Part shown: positions 46,896 through 58,245 of the stretch, piece after piece
Layout of the letters: every line of letters starts with the position of its first letter
How positions within the stretch are numbered: position 1 is the stretch's first letter
Position numbers and translations under genes: made by a program
Source of the DNA: Tuctoria greenei
Lineage: Eukaryota; Streptophyta; Magnoliopsida; Poales; Poaceae
Assembly: GCA_036927565.1 (NCBI GenBank)
Contig: JAYESD010000009.1
Span: forward strand, 155,022,929 to 155,086,928
Direction of reading: 5' to 3'
DNA: 64,000 nt
Notes under the pieces: generated by a model
What the model saw: only the letters and a program-made list of their open reading frames with translations
The model's database searches: none
What the model was told of the DNA's origin: nothing

Positions 46896-49064
46896 GCGTC
46901 GGTACCTTGTGTACCGGGTACCCCATGATACCGCAAGTAAACTCACGGAGTTCCACCTGTTTGAGTTGAAGATCTCCGAAGGCTACACATGTCCCGCAGC
47001 ACAGGAACCGCCTCCCTCGTTTGGGTAGCTCTAGCACTGCCACGTGTAACGCAAGACCGGACCTAACTCCTTATATAGGGAAGCTCCAGTCATGCTACGT
47101 GTCTAGTGGCCCCGGATCTAACCCCCAGTAGAGGGAAGCTCCGGTACTCCCACATGTATAGCAGCTCCGAACCTGTCCCCCCACAGAGGGAAGCTCCAGA
47201 GCTGCCACGTATCGAGCCACTGGACCTAAGCTGCGACGAGAAGACTGCTGGATCTCCAACAGTGCGGACATTCAAGGGGCAGTTAAAACAGCCGTTATCG
47301 GACCTGATTACATATCATAATGCCATGTTAATAACACACGATCAAAGGACCTTTAGTATCGGTAATGCCGCCATTAAGGCGTGTTATCACACTATTAAAT
47401 ATACCTAATACATACAAATCATGTATTAGGTAATTAAACACCGCCAAAGCCACATGTCGGGTCAGGCTGACAATGTAACGGCCAGTCCTTGGACTATAAA
47501 AGGGTTATGCCGCACGGTACAAAGGGACAAGTCCAATCAACTAAGCAACTACACACTCATACATAGAACAACCACCCGTGGAGTAGGGTATTATGCTCAG
47601 GCGGCCTGAACCACATAAAATTCCCTGTGTTGCTGTCTCATTCTTGATCTCACGCGTGCCCCATCCGAATACGAACCTTCGCAGACTACATTTTAGTAGT
47701 ACCAGGGGAAGTGTCGATCACACACTTCGACATTTGGTGCGCCAGGTAGGGGCACCTGAGATTTCGAGATGGTGAACTCCACCGCTGGATCTTCCAATGA
47801 CCACGCTGAGCAACCTTCTAGAGGAAATCCCTCCAACGTGCAACAACCAGCTAGTGTTGTTGTCCCGGTGGGCGTCATTCCACCACCACCACCAACTGCT
47901 CCGACAAACAATGTCGAACAATAGGATGGTGTCTTTGTGTCTGTCACTACATCGACACACAACAACCCTGAGAACGCGATCAATGCGGCGCGTACTCTTT
48001 TACAGAGTCCACCGGTGCCCGGAGCACCTCAAGGTGCAATGGAGCAGTGGTGCGCTAATGTGGAGCATCTGGTTGTAGCAGCAGCCGATGCCATCAGCAA
48101 CCAAGGTCCTCCTCCTTCGAGGCAGGAACAATCTTGAAGATCATCGCGACGTTCAAAACCTCGTTGAGCGCTTCAATAAGCACCGAGAAGAAGCTCCTTT
48201 CCACCAGCGGGAAGGAAAACAGAAGGTTTACAAAGCTCCGACTGAACCGGAGCTGGGCTTCCAGGATCCCAAGAAGGTCCTGAAGGCTATGTACAACACC
48301 GTCAATGATGATTCCGACGTCTCCGACAATGAGCGTCGAAAGACTCTCCATACGATATATGGAGGGTCATGGGACATCACCTCCCGCCGCGTCCTCAAGA
48401 CCATGCATTGGGAGATGGCCGCCACAGCTCCTACTGCCAAGGCAGAACCACATCGGAAGTGGATGGACACATCCATTACTTTCGATGCTTTTGACTGACC
48501 AAGAAACATTATCGGAGCTCACCAACTGCCGTTGATTGTTTCTTCTACCATCAACAATGTCCATCTCTACCATGTCTTGGTGGATGGAGGTGCGGCGCTC
48601 AACCTCCTCAGCTATGAAGCGTTCCTGGAGATCCATCTCAAACTCTCGGACCTTTGCCGCTCACATCCCTTCTCTGGAGTAGGTCCGGGAGCTATCTCTC
48701 CTCCCGGATCAATCACGCTCCCGTGGCCTTCGAGATCGGGAGAACTACAGGACCGAGAAGCTGGTCTTCGATGTGGTGCACATCAGTCTTCCCTTCAATG
48801 CCATCCTAGGAAGGCCAACCCTGTATAGGTTCATGGCCGCAACCCACTATGGCTACCTGGTGTTGAAGATGCTGACACCTTTAGGCGTTCTCTAGATCCG
48901 CGAGGATCGCACTGCATGAGTCATTGCGCTGGAAGAAATCCACACGCTTGCAACAGCGCAGGAGGAAGCATCCGGCAAGGAGCAAGCTGCTCAACCTCCG
49001 AGCACTCGTCACTGAGGCTCAACTCTGCACCACGCATGCAACCAAGCGGCGGCACCAACATTCC
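46896..49064 (+). mobile_element. Gypsy fragment G (second lineage): LTR, primer site, gag, protease
   Basis: LTR about 46896-47732 (GTCGGTACC...TTCGACA) with TATA box CTATAAAAGG at about 47494. A primer-site-like TGGTGCGCCAGGTAGGGG (47735-47752) is typical of grass gypsy elements. Gag starts at 47769 (MVNSTAGSSNDHAE). The protease region near 48520-48900 holds INNVHLYHVLVDGGAALNLL and GVGPGAISPPGSITLP. Frame breaks are many, and the element stops at 49064, before RT. Non-chromoviral in style and unrelated to D. Confidence 0.8.
47769..49064 (+). pseudogene. Gag-protease remnant of gypsy fragment G
   Basis: Text survives in several frames: gag-like MEQWCANVEHLVVAAADAIS (48040-48110), a degraded middle, and retropepsin-like VSSTINNVHLYHVLVDGGAA (DGGA in place of the usual DSGA/DTGA, as in other members of this grass lineage) at 48537-48600. 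Stops and frameshifts throughout. No RT remains. Confidence 0.75.
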
Positions 49065-51880
49065 TGTGACGCCCGGTTCCGAAAAATGAACCAAGCTAAC
49101 ACATATGTGTGCCCAGGATGTTCATCACACATACACGAGTGCAATCACAAAAGAGTATACAGAAAATTACCACATAACAAGATTAATTAACCAAATTTTA
49201 TTACACAAACCAGATTATCCTGGAATACAAGCTCTAATGAAAATTTATGACAAGTTCAACTAATGCAGCGGAAATAAACTAATTAAGCAAACTAAACAAC
49301 TAAGCATAAGGGATAGGGTATATATATGCGCGGCTCCAAAAACACCACAGGCAAGCTGACGGTAGACACGGCCTAGAACTCCGCATTATCACCATTAAAC
49401 TCCCAATCTTGACCTGCAACTGTTGGGGGGATTGCAAGAGTGAGTACATATCGTACTCAGCAAGTGTGGAAAGTATGACATGTGGCTGATTCAAATGAAA
49501 CAATAATAATGGCAAAGTGCTGAAAAGTACATTAAAACATTTGAAAAACAATATATTATATTTATATGAATCAAACCCATCATAATCATAAGTAACATCA
49601 TAATACCAATCTGAATTCGCTACCATCATCAATAATTCCAGATTTCACCATTGCCAATAACCATATTCAATACCAGAAATAAATCCATAACCAGCCATAA
49701 CCATTACGAAATACCATAACCATCCCAAATACCATTCCAATACCAAATTCCCTCTAATAATGGAAGTTGTCCAGGTGCTCATAACCGGAAGCACGGCTAT
49801 CATGATAGTTTTATTTAACTCTGCAGAGTTTGTACCTCTTTACCCACGTGTTCGTGATTTCATCACCTTTCGGTGACTAAGAATCTCCCTTATGCCCATG
49901 ACCCGTTGGTCATATTACACACTTCCGTTGGTGTGTGGCCAAGAGATCACAAAATAGCCTTTACAAAGGGATTACTAGCCTATTTAGACCCCACTGAGGT
50001 TTCACCGGTGGCGATGTCTCCAGGAGAGCACATCTTCAACCAAGGGCCCCCTCTTGAGCCATTCAGATCCCAGGGTAGTCCCACCAATAATCAACAAACC
50101 CAATCCGACTACCCCTTCCCCGAGCATCCACAATGGTCCAAACAACACTAGCAAAGCCGTAATTAATCAGCTACGCCGCACCCATACTTGGCCTCGTGGT
50201 GGCACTGTAGTCCTGGCTTATTCTCGCATGAACCGGTCCTTAGATCTAAATAAAGCAAACCACCATTACATCCAACCCATCCACATACCAGGCTTGCTTA
50301 GATCATCCATTACCATATCATATTTAACCAAACCATAATCCCATCCATGCATAATTAAATTGAGTGGTATAATTGTTTTCCATCCCAGTTGATTAAGCGA
50401 AGCAAAAAGGTAAAAGACCTTCCCGACTCTACCATATATTCCAAGTGACAAGGGTGGTTTAGCAAATCTAGTAAACTTCCTACCATAGGATTCCCATCAA
50501 ATTGACACAAGCATGCAGTTTTGCAAACAAAACATTTATTTGAAAAACAGGATCAATATGCTTCAAGGACACTTGCCTTGCTCTTTCTGTTGATTAGGGT
50601 CAAAGCCTTCAAACTCTTGATGCTGTAGATCCTCCGCGGCACTCTCTAGCGCAAATCCATCTAATCCACACAATAAACATACAAGACAAGAAATACAATC
50701 AAAGAGTGCACAAATATTACTCAATATGTCATGACATGCATGATTAATGCAAATGCAAGGTAGAACTTGTTAATAGATTGCTATTAATGATCACCAACTA
50801 GTTCTAATAGCTTTTAACAAGTTTATGCAGGTTTGGATTCGATTAGATCAAATTTTAGAATTAATTCAACACAATTTAACCAGGAAGATCGGACTAGTCC
50901 GCTAGGGACCGTACAAGTCCGCACTCTGCGAGATCAGCGGATTAGGGTTTTCTAGATCGACGTAAATTCGGAGATTAGGGGTTGAATTCACATAAGGAAA
51001 AGAGAATAGAAGGTATACCAGGTGTTTAGAACTCCAATGAATCAAGAAACTTGGAGATAACACTTGGATCTCGATGATCTAGGGTTGGTGATGAACTTGG
51101 GGATGAATTGGTGGTGAAGGACAAAACTTGGTTGAGATCTTATCCTCTTTCGTTTCCTCCTCTTCTTCTTCTTGCTTGGGATCTTCTCCTCCCTCCTTGA
51201 TGGTGGCTCTCCACGAACTAGGGTTTGGGTGGGTGGAAAAGTGGCAAATAGATGTCAATCCAAGGGTGGGGTTGTTTATATAGAGGTGGAGGCTAGGGTT
51301 AGATGGATTTCGAGTTTAGGGATGAGTAGAGGCCGGTTTAGAGTCCCACCTGGGCTCTAAAAGAGTTGGGCACCTCATCCCTAGGCCCACTTAACGTGAA
51401 ACCCAAGAAATAAGTCGTAAAACAAAATATCAATTCGGTGTCACGAAATATCGGACAAGTCCGGAAAGGACCGGACTAGTCCGAAGTCGTCCAGGGAGAA
51501 AATCGGACAAGTCTGGCCAAACATCGGACAAGTCCGAATTTGAACAGAAAGGAAAACGGACAAGTCCGCTTGAACACCGGACTAGTCCGGAAAAGTCCAG
51601 GGACTTAGCAAATTTTTCAAGTCCGCACAAAATCGAACAAGTCCGAAAGTTTCCAGTGTCAGAAATCGAACTAGTCCGCAGCAAAAATGGATAAGTCCAT
51701 TTTTAGTCAGAGAGAAATCGGACTAGTCTGCAGCAAAAACGAACTAGTCCGCACTTTCCTGCGTTTTAAGTGCGGTTTTGTTCCAAATCAATTTTAAACT
51801 TGTTCCTCTTTATGTGGATTAATGTTAAACATGTATATGAATGTATGCAAGGCATGATGCATGAAAATGAGGGTGTTACA
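49065..51880 (-). repeat. D2 3' LTR (2,816 bp)
   Basis: Complete LTR: TGTGACGCCC at the left and GTGTTACA at the right (minus strand TGTAACACC...GGGCGTCACA). It gives the full LTR length for the family. Palindromic array at 51440-51765, plus copies near 50886-50925. TATA-like TATATA near 51278. Confidence 0.93.
51440..51765. repeat. Array of GGACTAGTCC/GGACAAGTCC motifs in the D2 3' LTR
   Basis: About fifteen copies of (C)GGACTAGTCCG, GGACAAGTCCG and single-base variants in 325 bases. Same family and location as in D1. Several copies differ from D1 by single changes, which keep or break the symmetry. Confidence 0.9.
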
Positions 51881-51896
51881 AACCTACCCCCCTTAA
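51881..51896 (-). other. Polypurine tract of D2
   Basis: Plus strand ACCTACCCCCCTTAA, i.e. TTAAGGGGGGTAGGT on the sense strand, directly before the 3' LTR. Confidence 0.8.
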
Positions 51897-54822
51897 AATG
51901 AATCTCGCCCTCGAGATTCAACGCGGAAGAGAAGAGATAGGGAAATTCCTTCTTGAGATCATCCTCCAATTCCCACGTCGCTTCTTTTTCTGTGTGGTGC
52001 TTCCATTGAACTTTACACCATCTAATAACCTTGTTCCTTGTGACCCTCTCCTTAGTTTCCAAGATTTTGATCGGTTGCTCGGCATAAGTCAAATCTTCCT
52101 CTAGTTCCAATTCTTCCATTGGCACTTGTTCTTCCTGTACTCGCAAGCACTTCTTGAGCTGGGAAACATGAAAGACATCATGCACGTCTGAAAGATGAGT
52201 TGGCATCTCCAACTTATACGCTACTTCTCCCCTTTTGTCCAAAATCTTGAATGGTCCAATATAACGAGGTGCTAGATTTCCTCTTATGTTAAACCTCTTA
52301 TGACCTCTCATTGGTGACACCTTGAGGTAAACAAAATCTCCCACTTCAAAGGCTAGTTTCCTTCTCCTATTGTCCGCATAGCCTTTTTGCCTTGATTGGG
52401 CAGCCCTCAAGTTTTCACGAATCATTTGGACTTGCTTTTCGACTTCTTGCAACACGTCCGGACCAAATACTTGAGTTTCTCCCTCATTCCAGAATAAAGG
52501 TGTCCTACACTTCCTCCCATAAAGCGCTTCATATGGTGACATCTTCAAACTTGCTTGGTAACTATTGTTGTATGAAAATTCTGCGTATGGCAAGCTTTTG
52601 TCCCAACTTTTCCCATGCTTCAAAGCACAAGCTCTTAACATGTCCTCCAAAATCTGATTGGTCCTCTCAGTTTGTCCGTCCGTTTGAGGATGATATGCTG
52701 AACTAAAATTCAACCTCGTTCCCAAAGCTTCATGCAATTTTTGCCAAAATCTGGAGGTAAATTGAGAACCTCTATCCGACACGATCTTCTTCGGGACTCC
52801 GTGTCGACACACAATATGCTCCATGTATATCTCGGCCAATTGTGCACCCGTATATTTGGTCTTCACAGGGACAAAATGAGCTGACTTGGTTAAGCGATCC
52901 ACAATTACCCAAATTGAGTCATACCCGGACTGAGTACGTGGTAACCCAACTATGAAGTCCATTCCAATTTCTTCCCACTTCCATTCCAGAATCTTCAACG
53001 GTTGCAATAATCCGGCTGGCCTTTGATTTTCCGCCTTGACTCGTTGACACACATCACACAATGCAACATATTCGGCTATGTCCTTTTTCATGCTATCCCA
53101 CCAATAGCAAGTCTTCAAGTCCTTGTACATCTTCGTACAACCGGGGTGAATCGAGTAAGGCGAGTCATGTGTCTCCTTTAATATTTTCTCCCGAATATGC
53201 TTTACATTAGGCACAACGATCCTCTTTCCAAGCCATAAGGTACCATATTCGTCTTCATCAAATCTGAATTCTCTCCCTTCCTCAGTCCTTTCCTTGATTT
53301 CCTTGATCTCTTCATCTGCGGTTTGGGCCTCTCGAATTTCTTGCTCCAAGGTTGGGTTTAACTCCATCATCTCCGTCTCATTTACAAACCCGAGGTTCAA
53401 CCGTTCAAACTCCTTACATAACTCGAATGGTAACTCTCGAACCGTGAGTTGATGACTTACTCCTTTTCTACTCAAAGCATCGGCCACTACATTGGCTTTT
53501 CCCGGATGATAGTTGATCCCCAAATCATAATCTTTGATGAGCTCCAACCATCTTCGTTGCCTCAAGTTCAGATCCGTTTGTGTGAAAATATACTTCAAAC
53601 TCTTATGATCCGTATAAATTTTACACCTATGTCCAAGGATATAGTGTCTCCAAATCTTCAGTGCATGTACCACGACCGCGAGTTCCAAATCGTGCGTGGG
53701 GTAATTCTGCTCATGTTTCTTCAATTGTCTTGATGCATAGGTGACCACTTGACCTCCTTGCATCAATACACATCCAAGTCCTTATCTTGATGCGTCGCAA
53801 TAAATATCAAAACTCTTGCTCACGTCCGGTAATACCAAAACTGGGGCTGTTGTCAAACTCTTCTTCAACTCCTCAAAACAATTCTGACAAGCTTGAGTCC
53901 ATTGGAATGCCTTTCCCTTCATTAGCAACTCCGTCATAGGCTTGGCTATCTTGGAAAAGTCCTTTATGAATCTACGGTAATATCCAGCCATCCCAAGAAA
54001 ACTCCTTATTTCCTTTACATTTTGTGGCGGTTCCCACTTCAACACGTCTCTCACTTTTCCGGGGTTGACCGATACTCCCCCTCCTGAAATTATATGACCC
54101 AAAAATGACACCTCTCTCAACCAAAACTAACACTTGTTGAACTTGGCATACAATTGATGCTCCCTCAATTTCTGTAGCGTAAGCCTCAAGTGTTCCTCAT
54201 ATTCCTTCTCATCCTTCCAGTAGATCATAATATCATCAATAAACACCACAACGAACTTATCCAAGCACTCCATGAAGACCTTATTCATGAGGTACATAAA
54301 GTAGGCAGGTGCATTTGTCAATCCAAAAGACATCACGGTGTACTCATTTGATCCATACCGTGTTCTAAAAGCTGTCTTGGGTATGTCCGATGGTCTAATC
54401 TTCATTTGAAAGTATCCCGACCTCAAATCAATCTTAGAGAAGACACAAGCACCCTTCATCTGATCAAACAAGTCTTCTATACGTGACAAGGTGTACTTGT
54501 TCTTGATTGTTACCTCGTTGAGAGCTCGGTAATCTATGCACATCCTTTGGGATCCATCCTTCTTGTCCACAAATAGAACAGGCGCTCCCCAAGGCGAAGA
54601 GCTAGGGCGAATAAAACCCTTCTCTTGTTGCTCTTGAGTTTGCTTCTTGAGCTCTGCTAATTCCATATGAGGCATCCTATACGGCCTCTTAGCTATAGGT
54701 GCAGTTCCAGGTATTAAATCAATAGCAAACTTAATGTCTCGATCAGGTGGCATACCTGGCAACTCGTCTGGAAAAAAAATCCAAAAATTCACACACCACC
54801 GGAATCTCCTCAATTGCGGCAC
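51897..54822 (-). pseudogene. D2 pol: RT, RNase H, integrase, chromodomain (three lesions with gag)
   Basis: Minus strand. 54127-54822: RT with SPWGAPVLFVDKKDG, YRALNEVTIKNKYTLSRIED, FSKIDLRSGYFQMKIR and VVFIDDIMIY. 53782-54120: RT thumb/RNase H start (FLGMAGYYRRFIKDFSKIAK, FDIYCDASR). 51766-53766 (666 codons, running into the LTR): RNase H, zinc finger HPGCTKMYKDLKTCYWW with CDVCQRVKAE, integrase core (VIVDRLTKSAHFVPV, SDRGSQFTSRFW, QTDGQTERTNQ) and chromodomain (RVTRNKVIRWCKVQWKHH, ATWELEDDLKKEFPYLF). The blocks are separated only by a TAG near 54127 and a TAA near 53778, both at glutamine codons of D1, and by a +1 change at 54775 before RT. Confidence 0.93.
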
Positions 54823-56440
54823 CGTCCATATGATTCAACTCCAATTGCTTCGGTGCAGTTTGAGATGCTTCAAACTCTACGGTGATCCCTTCTTCGTTGG
54901 TCAACTTCACCTTCTTCGTGGCACACTCAATAACTCCATTGTGCTTCCTCAACCAATCCATACCAAGTATAATGTCCAATCCTTGAGAATCCAAAACTAT
55001 GAGGTTGGCGGAGAAGTCTACCCCCCTTATTCTAAGGCTTACTTTTGGACATACTATATTTGTCCTCATCTCTCCTCCAGGAGACTTAACCAACAGAGTA
55101 AACTTCATATGAGAGATAGGAAGACTATACTTGGCAACATACTTTGATGTAATGAATGAATGCGAGGCTCCAGAATCAAATAACATAGTCGCGGGGTTGG
55201 GGTTGGCGAGAAACATACCAATGACCACGTCATCCGCTTGTTGAGCATCCTCCGTAGAGACATGGTTCACGTTGCCACGAGCAAAATTCTGCTGTCCACG
55301 GCTTCCTTGTGGCACTCCTCCATTGGGTCTTGGGTTTTGCCTCGGTGCATTGCTTCCTTGACCAAGGCTTGACTTAGGACATTGATGCGCAAAGTGTCCA
55401 GCTTCTCCACAAGTATAGCACTTCTTAACTCCACCCGAATTATTGGGATGAGACTGGTTTTGAACATTTGCAGTAGGAAAATTAGCACGAGGCGCATAAG
55501 GCATTGGAGGCCTAGGTGCTTGCATGACAGGGCGCTGCTGCACAAACTGAGTTGGGCATGGTGCATAACCAGGGTGCTGTATAGGAGCAGAGGAGTTGTA
55601 GTATGGCGCATTGGGCGGCGCAAACCGAGGGCGCACATTACTTCCTTGTTGCTGTCCTTGATATGGTGCCTTCCTCTTGATTTCTTGCTCCATCTCACGA
55701 ATCTTGTTCTCAACCACAATTGCTTTGTCCACAAGCTTCTGAAAATTTGCATAGTCACAATTGAGCAATTGCACTTGGATCTCATTGTTGAGGCCCCTCA
55801 TGAACAAGTATTGTTTCCAGCTGTCCCGACTAACATCCTCGGGCGCATACCTTGAGAGTTGAGTGAACTTATTGAGATATTCACTCACGCTTGATTTTCC
55901 TTGCCTTAAATCCTCAAATTCTTGTCTCTTCAAGATCATAACACCCTCCGGCACATAATGAGAACGGAAATTATCCTTGAATTCAGCCCAAGTAATTCTC
56001 TCTTGGTTCTCGTGAGCATTGCAATAAGCATCCCACCAATCCGCAGTTGCTCCAACTAGTTGATGAGAAGCAAACAAGACCTTCTCCCGGTCACTGCATT
56101 GGACAATAGCTAACTTCTTCTCCACGGACTTGATCCAATCATCCGCATCCATAGGGTCAGCATCTTGAGCAAAGGTTGGCGGCCTAGTCCTCATAAACTC
56201 TCCCAACCGGTTATGAGGAGGCAGGGGTGGCGGTGGAGGCATGTGGGGCTGATTGTTGATGTTGCCAGCCTGCAACTGTCCCATTGTTTGTATCATGATC
56301 TGCATGAGCTGCTTTTGCATAGCCAATAGCTGCTCAATGTTGATAGCTCCCCGAGCAGATCCTTGTCCATTGTTGTTCTGAGGTACTCCATTGTTCTCCT
56401 CCTCATCATTGACATCCCTCTGGTTGCGAGTCCTCACCAT
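54743..56440 (-). CDS. D2 gag-protease open frame (565 codons)
   Basis: Start MVRTRNQRDVNDEEENN at 56440. Gln/Pro-rich N-terminus (about 1-90), retrotransposon gag domain (about 95-250: DDWIKSVEKKLAIVQC, FRSHYVPEGVMILK), zinc knuckle CYTCGEAGHFAHQCPK (about 345-360) and aspartic protease with LFDSGASHSFI (about 425) and DIILGMDWL. It runs without a stop into the RT entry, then changes frame in a homopolymer (eight A on the plus strand, 54772-54779), where D1 has one base fewer. Gag would form the particle and protease would cut the polyprotein. The frame change could be real decay or a miscounted homopolymer. Confidence 0.9.
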   Translation of the reverse strand: MVRTRNQRDVNDEEENNGVPQNNNGQGSARGAINIEQLLAMQKQLMQIMIQTMGQLQAGNINNQPHMPPPPPLPPHNRLGEFMRTRPPTFAQDADPMDADDWIKSVEKKLAIVQCSDREKVLFASHQLVGATADWWDAYCNAHENQERITWAEFKDNFRSHYVPEGVMILKRQEFEDLRQGKSSVSEYLNKFTQLSRYAPEDVSRDSWKQYLFMRGLNNEIQVQLLNCDYANFQKLVDKAIVVENKIREMEQEIKRKAPYQGQQQGSNVRPRFAPPNAPYYNSSAPIQHPGYAPCPTQFVQQRPVMQAPRPPMPYAPRANFPTANVQNQSHPNNSGGVKKCYTCGEAGHFAHQCPKSSLGQGSNAPRQNPRPNGGVPQGSRGQQNFARGNVNHVSTEDAQQADDVVIGMFLANPNPATMLFDSGASHSFITSKYVAKYSLPISHMKFTLLVKSPGGEMRTNIVCPKVSLRIRGVDFSANLIVLDSQGLDIILGMDWLRKHNGVIECATKKVKLTNEEGITVEFEASQTAPKQLELNHMDGAAIEEIPVVCEFLDFFSRRVARYAT

Positions 56441-56695
56441 CTGAAGAAAAGCAATAGGTAAGAATTAGAGAACGTCCCCAACTATATGCATCAAGGGATA
56501 TGAAACTAAACAACTAGCTACACTAGCCTAGGTGGACATGGCAATGCTAAGGCATCCCAAAATCCTCTATTAAGCACACAAGCAAGCAATATATATAGCA
56601 AACAACACTCCAAGCAAAAACACATCGATTCCTGAGTGCTCCTATGTGCTCTAAAGTGTCCATTCTATCTAGGCTGCATCCTACGGTCAACCTGT

Positions 56696-56708
56696 GGCTC
56701 TGATACCA
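56696..56708 (-). other. Primer-binding site of D2
   Basis: Minus-strand TGGTATCAGAGCC three bases from the 5' LTR end, identical to D1. Between it and gag (56441-56695) is an untranslated leader. Confidence 0.87.
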
Positions 56709-56711
56709 ATC

Positions 56712-58245
56712 TGTGACGCCCGGTTCTGAAAAATGAACCAAGCTAACGCATATGTGTGCCCAGGATGTTCATCACACATACACGAGTGCAATCACAAAAG
56801 AGTATACAGAAAATTACCACAGAACAAGATTAATTAACCAAATTTTATTACACAAACCAGATTATCCTCGAATACAAGCTCTAATGAAAATTTATGACAA
56901 GTTCAACTAATGCAGCGGAAATAAACTAATTAAGCAAACTAAACAACTAAGCATAAGGGATAGGGTATATATATGCGCGGCTCCAAAAACACCACAGGCA
57001 AGCTGACGGTAGACACGGCCTAGAACTCCGCATTATCACCATTAAACTCCCAATCTTGACCTGCAACTGTTGGGGGGGATTGCAAGAGTGAGTACATGTC
57101 GTACTCAGCAAGTGTGGAAAGTATGACATGTGGCTGATTCAAATGACGACAATAATAATGGCAAAGTGCTGAAAAGTACATTAAAACATTTGAAAAGCAA
57201 TATATTATATTTATATGAATCAAACCCATCATAATCATAAGTAACATCATAATACCAATCTGAATTCGCTACCATCATCAATAATTCCAGATTTCACCAT
57301 TGCCAATAACCATATTCAATACCAAAAATAAATCCATAACCAGCCATAACCATTACCAAATACCATAACCATCCCAAATACCATTCCAATACCAAATTCC
57401 CTCTAATCATGGAAGTTGTCCAGGTGCTCATAACCGGAAGCACGGCTATCATGATAGTTTTATTTAACTCTGCAGAGTTTGTACCTCTTTACCCACGTGT
57501 TCATGATTTCATCACCTTTCGGTGACTAAGAATCTCCCTTATGCCCATGACCCGTCGGTCATATTACACACTTCCGTTGGTGTGTGTCCAAGAGATCACA
57601 AAATAGCCTTTACAAAGGGATTACTAGCCTATTTAGACCCCACTGAGGTTTCACCGGTGGCGATGTCTCCCGCAGAGCACATCTTCAACCAAGGGCCCCC
57701 TCTTGAGCTATTCGAATCCCAGGGTAGTCCCACCAATCATCAACAAACCCAATCCGACTACCCCTTCCCCGAGCATCCACAATGGTCCAAACAGCACTAG
57801 CAAAGCCCTAATTAATCAGCTACGCCGCACCCATACTTGGCCTCGTGGTGGCACTGTAGTCCTGGCTTATTCTCGCATGAACCAGTCCTTAGATCTAAAG
57901 CAAGCAAACCACCATTACATCCAACCCATCCACATACCAGGCTTGCTTAGATCATCCATTACCATATCATATTTAACCAGTTCATGTTAACCATAATCTC
58001 ATCCATGAATAATTAAATTGAGTGGTATAATTGTTTTCCATCCCAGTAGATTAAGCGAAGCGAAAAGCTAAAAACCCTCCCCGACTCTCTACCATATATT
58101 CCAGGTGACAAGGGTGGTTTAGCGAATCTAGTAAACTTCCTACCATAGGATTCCCATCAAATTGACACAAGCATGCAGTTTTGCAAACAAAACATTTATT
58201 TGAAAAATAGGATCAATATGCTTCAAGGACACTTGCCTTGCTCTT
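56712..58245 (-). repeat. D2 5' LTR, part left of the copia F insertion
   Basis: Matches 49065 onward of the 3' LTR through CTTGCCTTGCTCTTT, where the SIRE-like element F begins. The promoter part of this LTR lies outside the window. Confidence 0.92.
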
